5,388 bases of DNA from an uncultured Bacteroidales bacterium (GCA_900319595.1 ONOZ01000072.1:1-5388); one strand, 5' to 3'. Counted from the stretch's first letter, positions 1 through 4,594 are shown. The notes: a model not told the origin generated them from the sequence alone. Program-made: numbers and translations.

Positions 1-281
1 ATACGCTTTATTTGACCGTCTATAAATACTCTTACATCGTCCTCAATTTCTAACTCATCTAACAAATCATCATAAGTCTGCTCCGCTCCATTAGAATAAA
101 TTTCTCCACTCTTTATTTTGTCAGATAAAGAATTTGAATGAGAAACGTCCCCGTTATCCGCTTTACCTTCTTCTCCTTGATAACGAGGAGTTTCTCTATT
201 CGCTCCTACGACCGCACCTGCATCTTTGTCGTCTTTATTATACACTAACCAAAAATAATAATTTGATAATATCTTTTTCAT
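1..281 (-). CDS. Unrecognised protein, N-terminal part, runs off left edge
   Basis: Reading the minus strand from an ATG at 279-281 gives an open frame of 93 complete codons that reaches the left edge without a stop, so the C-terminus is outside the window. The protein begins MKKILSNYYFWLVYN, a short basic and aromatic start that is not a convincing signal peptide. It then becomes hydrophilic and acidic, with a Gly/Glu/Asp-rich stretch around residues 35-60 and an acidic helix-like segment (DDLLDELEIEDDVRVF) near residues 70-85. I recognise no domain. It lies on the 5' side of the tRNA-Gln and is transcribed away from it, so if the tRNA is the integration site this is a host gene rather than a prophage gene. 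No TAnnTTTG promoter is visible upstream on the minus strand. The long uninterrupted frame and the plausible start support a real gene. Its function is unknown. Confidence 0.6.
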   Translation of the reverse strand, partial: MKKILSNYYFWLVYNKDDKDAGAVVGANRETPRYQGEEGKADNGDVSHSNSLSDKIKSGEIYSNGAEQTYDDLLDELEIEDDVRVFIDGQIKR

Positions 282-364
282 ATCAATTATTATTTTTATC
301 AGTAATCATTTTTTCTAAAAATACCATTTGATAAACTAAGCCTTATTAAAAAATACATAAAAAT

Positions 365-395
365 TTTGCTGTTATAAAAAATATTTATAATTTTG
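365..395 (+). promoter_or_regulatory. Bacteroidota-type promoter of tRNA-Gln
   Basis: The sequence shows TTTG at 365-368 and TAATTTTG at 388-395, separated by 19 bases. This matches the known Bacteroidota primary sigma factor pattern (TTTG, then about 19-21 bases, then TAnnTTTG). The predicted transcription start, a few bases after the -7 box, lies just upstream of the tRNA 5' end at 411, leaving a very short 5' leader. The -7 region (TAATTTTGCAA) is identical to that of the lipoprotein cassette promoter at 3277-3287. Confidence 0.8.
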
Positions 396-410
396 CAATG
401 TGAAAGGTAT

Positions 411-481
411 TGTCTCATAGTGTAGTGGCAACACGAGAGATTCTGGCTCTCTTAACTCTGGTTCGAATCCAGATGGGACAA
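411..481 (+). tRNA. tRNA-Gln(CTG)
   Basis: A full cloverleaf can be folded by hand. The acceptor stem pairs 411-417 with 474-480 (one T-G wobble, U1-A72 first pair). The D-stem pairs GTGT 420-423 with ACAC 431-434. The anticodon stem pairs AGAGA 436-440 with TCTCT 448-452 around the loop TTCTGGC (441-447), which places anticodon CTG at 443-445. The T-stem pairs TCTGG 457-461 with CCAGA 469-473 around TTCGAAT. The discriminator is A481, and CCA is not encoded. Anticodon CUG reads CAG, so this is glutamine, and the U1-A72 pair is also typical of bacterial tRNA-Gln. It has its own promoter (365-395) and terminator (507-545). Phage-type genes begin on its 3' side, so it is a likely prophage integration target. 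A phage-encoded tRNA is less likely but not excluded. Confidence 0.95.
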
Positions 482-506
482 CTGTTCGGAATTTAAATTT
501 ACAACC

Positions 507-545
507 AAACGACTTAATTATTAAATAGTTAAGTCGTTTTTATTT
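507..545 (+). terminator. Intrinsic terminator downstream of tRNA-Gln
   Basis: The 11-bp perfect inverted repeat AAACGACTTAA (507-517) and TTAAGTCGTTT (529-539) surrounds an 11-base loop and runs into a T-rich tract (TTTTTATTTT from 537). It is oriented to stop plus-strand transcription from the tRNA before it enters the convergent phage operon. On the minus strand the arm is not followed by a clean T-run, so it is a weaker terminator in that direction. Confidence 0.75.
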
Positions 546-560
546 TAAAAACTCGTTTTA

Positions 561-580
561 TTTTTGACCATTTTTTGACC
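561..580. repeat. Tandem TTTTTGACC repeat at the tRNA/phage junction
   Basis: TTTTTGACC at 561-569 is repeated at 572-580. The two GACC cores are 11 bases apart, about one helical turn. The pair lies between the tRNA terminator and the stop codon of the first phage-type gene, which is where integrase or accessory-protein binding sites of an attachment region would be expected. That role is inference. The repeat could also be chance in T-rich intergenic DNA. Confidence 0.45.
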
Positions 581-587
581 CAAAATC

Positions 588-887
588 TCAAATCAATTTT
601 CTAAAAACTTTAAACATTTTCATTGTCAAATAACCAATAAGATATGCCGATTGCTCTCCGTCTTCTCGCACATTGTAGTATTTACATATATGGCTTTGAA
701 CGTGTTTTGCCTCGTGTATTATAGTATTAAAAAAGTTTTCAGCACTATATGTCTTACCAATAGCAACTATACTTTGTCTTTTCTCAAAATCCGTCTGCGT
801 GTAGCCATATATCCCTTTTTCTAATTCTATATTATACAAGACAATAACACGCCAATAACCATTTATATCTATATCTTGCCGTATCAC
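588..887 (-). CDS. Small phage-type HExxH metallopeptidase-like protein
   Basis: A 99-aa protein with the zincin signature HEAKH at residues 58-62 inside TIIHEAKHVQSH. This is followed 13-16 residues later by two candidate third ligands in the segment REDGEQSAYLIGYL (Glu75, Glu78, with Tyr82 four residues after Glu78). In gluzincins the two HExxH histidines and a downstream Glu bind zinc, so the active-site set appears intact in a very small protein. There is no signal peptide, so it probably acts in the cytoplasm or in a virion. I chose the GTG start at 885-887. It overlaps the TGA stop of the upstream 134-aa gene as GTGA, and GGGAAGA lies six bases upstream. An in-frame TTG at 900-902 would add five residues and make a 19-base overlap. 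It is the last gene before the tRNA. The peptidase call rests on the motif only. Substrate unknown. Confidence 0.75.
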   Translation of the reverse strand: MIRQDIDINGYWRVIVLYNIELEKGIYGYTQTDFEKRQSIVAIGKTYSAENFFNTIIHEAKHVQSHICKYYNVREDGEQSAYLIGYLTMKMFKVFRKLI

Positions 888-1288
888 AACATTTCTTCCC
901 AATCAATAGCAATACCAATATAACACATATCAGCATACCAACGATTAAAAACTAATCCATCAACGGCATCTATATCGTCTATAACATCTTTTACATATCT
1001 TATCAAATGTGCCTCATCTATCACAGACGAATTTAAAAAGTCCGCTTTGCACATATTAGCAACATAAACATAATCATATAACTGATTATTCTTTAATTCT
1101 ATATTGTGTGCCTGTAATAATGTATCTACATCTGCTTTTGTGTATGGCGTAATTCTGCCATTTTTGTCTTTCATCTTACTAACAGCAAAATCACAAAGTT
1201 TCTTATTAAAATGTTTGCCATTATACCTTAAATAGTTTATCATACTTTCAGGCATTATGTCATATTTTGTCAAACTATCTCTTCCCAT
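884..1288 (-). CDS. Conserved phage protein of unknown function (134 aa)
   Basis: The ORF starts at ATG 1286-1288 and ends with TGA at 884-886, which overlaps the GTG start of the peptidase-like gene, so translation of the two is probably coupled. The protein is soluble and mostly helical, without signal peptide or membrane segment. Striking aromatic and charged blocks are RYNGKHF (21-27), YVANMCKADF (75-84), FNRWYADM (114-121) and the C-terminal DWEEML. These resemble, from memory, a family of about 130-aa prophage proteins in gut Bacteroidota and Firmicutes (possibly the Pfam family DUF7841, which I cannot verify). That family is usually next to tail-end genes. No catalytic motif is visible. 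The start is only about 15 bases after the T-run of a minus-strand hairpin (1303-1337), so expression may depend on readthrough or on an unrecognised promoter. Confidence 0.8.
   Translation of the reverse strand: MGRDSLTKYDIMPESMINYLRYNGKHFNKKLCDFAVSKMKDKNGRITPYTKADVDTLLQAHNIELKNNQLYDYVYVANMCKADFLNSSVIDEAHLIRYVKDVIDDIDAVDGLVFNRWYADMCYIGIAIDWEEML
894..900 (-). promoter_or_regulatory. Shine-Dalgarno-like site choosing the GTG start at 887
   Basis: Minus-strand GGGAAGA is followed by a six-base spacer and then GTG at 885-887. It lies within the last codons of the upstream gene. Because most starts in this window have no purine-rich site of this kind, it favours the GTGA-overlap start over the upstream TTG at 900-902. 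Confidence 0.5.
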
Positions 1289-1302
1289 TTTATTTATAAA
1301 TT

Positions 1303-1337
1303 AAAAAGAATGCAGGAGTGTTTATTCTCCTACATTC
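1303..1337 (-). terminator. Minus-strand intrinsic terminator or attenuator inside the phage module
   Basis: The arms at 1308-1318 and 1327-1337 are 11 bases each with an 8-base loop. In the minus-strand RNA all 11 positions pair (one G-U). In the plus-strand RNA the same position is a C/A mismatch. The minus-strand hairpin runs straight into TTTTTAATTT (from 1307 downward), so it is oriented to end transcripts of the 71-aa gene. The next gene of the same strand starts only 15 bases beyond the T-run. Confidence 0.75.
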
Positions 1338-1351
1338 CAACGTTAATAACT

Positions 1352-1567
1352 CTAATATCGTCTGTAATCATATCTACCACCACGATATTCTCTGTCATCT
1401 CTATACGGATAATCATCTTTACGATAACTTCTCTCGCCGTATTCTTCTTTCATTTCCTTTGCAGTATCTTCTAACTCTTCCACTAAATCACATACAGCAT
1501 TCTTTGCCTTACGTGCTTTGTGCATTAGTTCATCGCTACTGCTACGTAACATCAATATTGCTCCCAT
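1352..1567 (-). CDS. Small phage protein with Tyr/Arg/Asp-rich tail (71 aa)
   Basis: The ORF runs from ATG (1565-1567) to TAG (1352-1354). The start is four bases after the stop of the 163-aa gene, so it belongs to the same transcript. Residues 1-42 look like one or two amphipathic helices (DELMHKARKAKNAV, then DLVEELEDTAKEMKEEY). Residues 43-71 form a low-complexity tail with eight Tyr, eight Arg and five Asp in 29 residues, ending RGGRYDYRRY. There is no signal peptide or membrane segment. Such Arg/Tyr tails often bind nucleic acid or are disordered, but that is inference. I recall similarly short Arg/Tyr/Asp-rich proteins in this position in other gut phages, without known function. A start at Met6 or Met15 is possible. 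The minus-strand terminator at 1303-1337 follows the stop directly. Confidence 0.75.
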   Translation of the reverse strand: MGAILMLRSSSDELMHKARKAKNAVCDLVEELEDTAKEMKEEYGERSYRKDDYPYRDDREYRGGRYDYRRY

Positions 1568-1571
1568 AATC

Positions 1572-2063
1572 TTACCTGTTTTTATTCGTTTGCTTTAAGG
1601 CAGTCAATATATCATCAAGTTTATCATCTAATCCCCCAACCTTATTATACAAATCAGCAATAGCCTCATCTCTGTTACTTTCTTTGGCAAATTGTGGATT
1701 TAGTTGTTTCAAAACTTCATTGCATTGCTTAATATTGTCCTTGTATTTCCCTATATTATCTACAATATCTTTGCTAACTTGCAACAATCCCTCAACCTGC
1801 GAAATCATTGCATCTTTGTTATCTGTTACAATAAAGTTATTATTCTTTGAAACATTACTATTAGACGGAATGCCCTCTATCGTTGTACTTTTACCATTCA
1901 AATTCACTTTTAAAGTCAAAAGTGCATTCATATTCTGTATGCCAAGTTGAAAAGCATTTGTATTAGAAAAAGATATATTTTCTATCGTCCCTACATTATA
2001 CTTTATTCCGTCCGTTAAACTTAATACGTGTATTAAACTGCCTTGATTTAAATTCGCAAACAT
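1572..2063 (-). CDS. Conserved phage protein with coiled-coil C-terminus (163 aa)
   Basis: The ORF starts at ATG 2061-2063, 19 bases after the stop of the 323-aa gene, and ends four bases before the 71-aa gene. The N-terminal half (about residues 1-65) alternates hydrophobic and polar residues and is rich in predicted strands (GSLIHVLSLTDGIKYNVGTI, later LLTLKVNLNG), suggesting a small beta domain. A linker rich in Asn and Ser follows at 66-78. Residues 84-120 and 131-158 are helical with heptad-like hydrophobic spacing (DLYNKVGGLDDKLDDILTAL near the end), which suggests a coiled-coil oligomer. There is no signal peptide. It looks like a structural or accessory protein of the same module as its neighbours. 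I know of no demonstrated function for it. Confidence 0.8.
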   Translation of the reverse strand: MFANLNQGSLIHVLSLTDGIKYNVGTIENISFSNTNAFQLGIQNMNALLTLKVNLNGKSTTIEGIPSNSNVSKNNNFIVTDNKDAMISQVEGLLQVSKDIVDNIGKYKDNIKQCNEVLKQLNPQFAKESNRDEAIADLYNKVGGLDDKLDDILTALKQTNKNR

Positions 2064-2082
2064 AATTTATAACTATTTTTAA

Positions 2083-3054
2083 TTAAATTGATTTACTAAC
2101 TACCGTCGCTGGTGTTGTTCCACCCGTTGTTGTACCACTTGCACTATTCCTTGAAATAAAATTTGCTAACAAACTTGCTCCTAAATCTGTGCCAAAATTA
2201 GCGACACCCGTAGGTACTGCCGTGTAGTTATTCAATGGCAAGGTTATAGATTGTGGCAAACTTGCTTTAATTCCTGTTATTTCATTCTGTAAAGCACTTA
2301 TCATTGCTCCAATCTGTGCTGTCTGTTGTGCGTTATTGATATTTGATTTCAATGTTGCATTTTCGTTAGCCAAAGCGTTTATCTTGTCTTGCATATCTCT
2401 TTCTTTTGCATCGCAAAACTCTTTGGTTATCATCGTTGTTTGATTTGCAATAGCATTCAATATGGCATTGTTATTTCTATCGGCTTGACTACCTAACTGA
2501 TTTGTTTGCTCCAAAGTTCTGATTTGTGCCTCATAACCTTGTTGCGTTGTCAATAGTCTATTTTCACAGCAACATTGAGCCAATTGACTTGCTAATGTTG
2601 AATTGCCCGACTGAATAGCATTGATAACCTGCAAACCGCTCATTCCAACTTGCGAACCTATCTCGCTTAATTTAGCATTGACGATGCCTATATTATCTCT
2701 AACAGCATTGATATTAGTATTTGTCAATGTAGCAAGTTGTGAGATAGCATCTGCTCTGCCATTGATTGCTTGTAGAATCAAATCTCTTCCAGCATCATTG
2801 TTTAGTTGATTTGCTAAAAAGCCAACTCCGTTGTTATTACCACCGAAGCCACCAAAACCGCCGAAACCACCAAAGCCATTTCCGTACATACTCATCATAA
2901 AAGGCATTATGAACGGGTACATAAACATCATCCATAATGGATTATTCATTCCGCCAAAACCTCCGCCATTGCTCATACCCAAAGCAAGCAATAGGGCTGG
3001 ATTTATACTGCTACTTTGCTGGTCAGGGAGCATTATAATCTTATCGTTGTCCAT
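2083..3054 (-). CDS. Phage module protein with GGF repeats and CCCENR motif (323 aa)
   Basis: Start ATG 3052-3054, preceded by an A-rich leader (ACACAAACAAAA) without Shine-Dalgarno. Residues 1-35 are a flexible Gly/Ser head. Residues 39-57 form a very unusual Met/Phe/Pro-rich hydrophobic block (PLWMMFMYPFIMPFMMSMY). Residues 60-72 are four GGF-type repeats. A long helical region follows at 80-265, carrying NQLNNDAGRDLILQAINGRA near 82-101, then the block SQLAQCCCENRLL (156-168) and FCDAKERDMQDKINAL (213-228), a heptad-like coiled coil. The tail (303-323) is Ser/Thr/Gly-rich. I recognise the AINGxAxAxSQLA and CCCENR blocks from many gut Firmicutes and Bacteroidota phage proteins of the same layout, which have no established function. 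It is first in a minus-strand operon with a promoter at 3115-3122. A virion or tail-tip protein is plausible. The hydrophobic block might instead insert into a membrane. Confidence 0.85.
   Translation of the reverse strand: MDNDKIIMLPDQQSSSINPALLLALGMSNGGGFGGMNNPLWMMFMYPFIMPFMMSMYGNGFGGFGGFGGFGGNNNGVGFLANQLNNDAGRDLILQAINGRADAISQLATLTNTNINAVRDNIGIVNAKLSEIGSQVGMSGLQVINAIQSGNSTLASQLAQCCCENRLLTTQQGYEAQIRTLEQTNQLGSQADRNNNAILNAIANQTTMITKEFCDAKERDMQDKINALANENATLKSNINNAQQTAQIGAMISALQNEITGIKASLPQSITLPLNNYTAVPTGVANFGTDLGASLLANFISRNSASGTTTGGTTPATVVSKSI
2839..2877 (-). repeat. GGF codon repeat inside the 323-aa protein
   Basis: These 39 bases encode GFGGFGGFGGFGG (residues 60-72), a 9-base unit. The copies differ at synonymous positions (TTT/TTC and GGT/GGC), so the repeat seems maintained at protein level rather than freshly duplicated. 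Confidence 0.75.
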
Positions 3055-3095
3055 TTTTGTTTGTGTTTTTTAATTTGTTAATACTATGTTTTACT

Positions 3096-3109
3096 CAAAT
3101 TGCAATTTG
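3096..3109. promoter_or_regulatory. Perfect 14-bp palindrome, candidate operator of the five-gene module
   Basis: CAAATTGCAATTTG is a perfect palindrome with no spacer. It begins five bases downstream of the minus-strand -7 box (3115-3122) and so covers the predicted transcription start. A bound dimeric regulator here would block transcription of the module. A loopless palindrome is more likely a DNA-binding site than an RNA hairpin. The operator role is inferred from position. Confidence 0.5.
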
Positions 3110-3114
3110 TACGA

Positions 3115-3122
3115 CAAAATTA
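3115..3122 (-). promoter_or_regulatory. Minus-strand promoter -7 box of the five-gene module
   Basis: The minus strand reads TAATTTTG (3122 down to 3115), a full match to the Bacteroidota -7 consensus. This is about 60 bases upstream of the ATG at 3054. The expected TTG at -33 (near 3142-3146) is not exact, since the minus strand shows ATG at 3144-3142. It may therefore be a weak or activated promoter. This gives a leader of about 50 bases. Confidence 0.55.
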
Positions 3123-3252
3123 TAAACAAAAATAACCGAAACATAATGTTACTAATATACCATATAATTTATTGATTATCAAATAATTAGTTTAGGATTG
3201 AAATACTATTTTTAATAACTCAATAGTTTTTTTAAAAAAATATGCAAATAAT
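3123..3252. other. AT-rich divergent intergenic region
   Basis: No gene is visible between the divergent units (323-aa gene and lipoprotein cassette). The stretch is very AT-rich and contains a short inverted repeat TTGAT-T-ATCAA at 3172-3182 and an extra TAATTTTG at 3249-3256. The TTTG of that extra box also serves as the -33 element of the main plus-strand promoter. I see no RNA gene or riboswitch here. Confidence 0.5.
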
Positions 3253-3284
3253 TTTGTTAATCGTAAAAAGAATATGTAATTTTG
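3253..3284 (+). promoter_or_regulatory. Host-type promoter of the lipoprotein cassette
   Basis: TTTG at 3253-3256 and TAATTTTG at 3277-3284 are separated by 20 bases, a near-ideal Bacteroidota housekeeping promoter. Transcription should start near 3290, about 20 bases before the ATG at 3309. The box includes a TTG (3282-3284) in frame with the gene, which a gene finder could mistake for the start codon. The match suggests expression by the host polymerase in the lysogen. Confidence 0.8.
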
Positions 3285-3308
3285 CAAAAAATTAAAATAT
3301 ATAAACAT

Positions 3309-3857
3309 ATGGACGGAACATTATTGGGGTTAATTTTTCTTGCTATTTTGGGGGCAGCAATAGGGTTGTCTAATCAAGCAACTGAAAAACAACAAAGGGA
3401 GAGTAGTAATCTTTACGACTTGGGATTTGAACTAATGTTTTTATTGCTTTCTGCAAGGAAAGGTATAAATACATTGTTTGCTCTCGCAGAACAAGAGCAA
3501 AAAGAAAATGATTATATCACAGAAAAAATCAATGAAGTTATAGATGAATTATTTAAAGGAGTATCCGAAAGTTATAATAAAATAAACCCTATAACAACAC
3601 AACAGGAAAATCTTTATAAAGGCTTGAAAGAATTAACAGAAAAAATAAAAAACAATCAAAAAATTGAGGATTCCGACCATTCTATACAACTTTTAGATGA
3701 CTATTTGGAAAAGAATATAACTTCATCTGATTTTGCAAAACTATATAGCACTAATATTGAAAAGGTTAGAAAAAGAATAAATCAAAAAATAGGAGAAAAT
3801 TACAAGGTTGAAACATACTCCTCTAATGATAGTTTATTTAAAATAACAAAATTATGA
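3309..3857 (+). CDS. Membrane-anchored helical protein of unknown function, cassette gene 1
   Basis: I start this gene at ATG 3309-3311, giving 182 aa. An in-frame TTG at 3282 would add nine residues but is part of the promoter -7 box and could not be in the transcript. Residues 4-20 are a hydrophobic helix (TLLGLIFLAILGAAIGL) with a GxxxG spacing (Gly15, Gly19) and no cleavage site or lipobox, so a single N-terminal membrane anchor. A second, shorter hydrophobic stretch (LYDLGFELMFLLLSA, about 35-49) could be amphipathic. The remainder is Lys/Glu/Asn-rich and helical, with coiled-coil-like segments around 55-80 and 95-112. The TGA stop overlaps the ATG of the lipoprotein gene as ATGA, so the two are translated together. 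Strand and promoter are opposite to the surrounding phage genes. I recognise no family. Options are cargo for lysogenic conversion or exclusion, or an inner-membrane spanin-like partner. Confidence 0.8.
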   Translation: MDGTLLGLIFLAILGAAIGLSNQATEKQQRESSNLYDLGFELMFLLLSARKGINTLFALAEQEQKENDYITEKINEVIDELFKGVSESYNKINPITTQQENLYKGLKELTEKIKNNQKIEDSDHSIQLLDDYLEKNITSSDFAKLYSTNIEKVRKRINQKIGENYKVETYSSNDSLFKITKL

Positions 3858-4531
3858 TAAGAATAATTTCAAGTATCTCATTTCTTATTATCATCCTTTC
3901 GTCTTGTTCTTTCAAAAGTCAAGATGAAATACGGAGAGATATGCAAGACTATGCATTAGAATATGCAACACTTGCTGTTTTTTCTTTTGCAGATAGTATT
4001 TCAAACCATAATACGTGCGTTGATTGCTTTAATAAATTTGATGATGTTGAGGCAGAAATGTTTGTTACCGACAAAATTGTAGAAGCAAGAATAGATGCCT
4101 ATAATGATTTCAATAAATCATACAACGCATTAAAAGACAAAACAAAAAACGACACTTTACTTCATTCCGCAATTTCTATTTTAGATACAAATTTATTCCA
4201 TAAAAATTTAGACACAGTAGAATTTGCAGAACTAACTATTGCTGTGCTTTTTGGAATGATAGAAGAAACCATTGCTCCAAATGGGAAAGTAAATGGGAGC
4301 AATTATAAGGCGGAAGTGAAGTATATTGCTCGCACAAAAGCAAAACAAAGATTAAAAAAGGCATTAGGAAAGGATTTTATAGTGCTTGAAAGCGAAGGGG
4401 GACGCTACGATAGACTGCGTGGTTTTGAAGATGTTTTCTTCTTTCCTGCTACCGATTTTTATGTTAGGCTAAAAAATCCAAATTGGAAAGAATCCCGTTT
4501 GAAAAAATTTTTACACAAAATAATAGATTAA
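3854..4531 (+). CDS. Lipoprotein of unknown function, cassette gene 2
   Basis: A 225-aa protein with a clear type II signal peptide: MIRIISSISFLIIILSSC, with lipobox Leu15-Ser-Ser-Cys18. After the Cys come SFKSQDE, a polar and acidic start that in Bacteroidota lipoproteins can direct surface export, though no exact export signal is evident. The mature part is mainly helical (DMQDYALEYATLAVFSFADS, about 29-48), with a Cys-Val-Asp-Cys pair at 55-58, a helix around 72-96, and a more conserved-looking C-terminal third with basic RTKAKQRLKKALGKDFIVLE (160-179) and an aromatic block (GFEDVFFFPATDFYVRL, 190-206). It overlaps gene 1 by ATGA and lacks a Shine-Dalgarno of its own. It is likely in the outer membrane. 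I recognise no family. It is much larger than known outer-membrane spanins, which argues for a cargo role, for example changing phage or nutrient entry in the lysogen, but this is inference. Confidence 0.85.
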   Translation: MIRIISSISFLIIILSSCSFKSQDEIRRDMQDYALEYATLAVFSFADSISNHNTCVDCFNKFDDVEAEMFVTDKIVEARIDAYNDFNKSYNALKDKTKNDTLLHSAISILDTNLFHKNLDTVEFAELTIAVLFGMIEETIAPNGKVNGSNYKAEVKYIARTKAKQRLKKALGKDFIVLESEGGRYDRLRGFEDVFFFPATDFYVRLKNPNWKESRLKKFLHKIID

Positions 4532-4565
4532 GATAAAAGAGGTAGCACAAACAAGTACTACCTCT
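4530..4565 (-). terminator. Terminator at the end of the tape measure transcription unit
   Basis: The perfect 8-bp stem AGAGGTAG (4538-4545) and CTACCTCT (4558-4565) has a 12-base loop. On the minus strand it is followed by TTTTATCTTAAT, a T-rich run. On the plus strand it is followed by AAAAG. It is therefore oriented to stop minus-strand transcription 30 bases after the tape measure stop codon. It may act weakly, as a hairpin only, for the convergent lipoprotein transcript, whose stop codon is six bases upstream. Confidence 0.65.
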
Positions 4566-4594
4566 AAAAGAAATATTATGAGTAAAGAAATGTT

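Noticed and set aside
134..331. 65-codon plus-strand ORF
   Set aside because: It is the antisense shadow of the minus-strand gene that starts at 281, then runs into AT-rich intergenic sequence. The translation is hydrophobic noise without a recognisable start context.
490..499. AATTTAAATT palindrome after the tRNA
   Set aside because: Short A/T-only palindromes are expected by chance in this composition.
1684..1950. 88-codon plus-strand ORF
   Set aside because: Antisense to the 163-aa minus-strand gene, which has operon spacing and sensible composition. The plus-strand product is Leu/Ser/Phe/Cys-rich, typical of shadows.
2831..3073. 80-codon plus-strand ORF with a KPPKPPKPP stretch
   Set aside because: The Pro-rich stretch is simply the reverse complement of the GGF codon repeat of the real minus-strand gene.
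3172..3182. Inverted repeat TTGAT-T-ATCAA
   Set aside because: Only five bases per arm in very AT-rich DNA and not placed at a predicted promoter element, so chance is likely.
3280..3289. TTTTGCAAAA palindrome at the cassette promoter, sharing the TTGCAA core with the 3096-3109 palindrome
   Set aside because: The core arises from the -7 box itself (TAATTTTGCAA), and the tRNA promoter has the same bases without being a shared regulon member. I do not claim a common operator.
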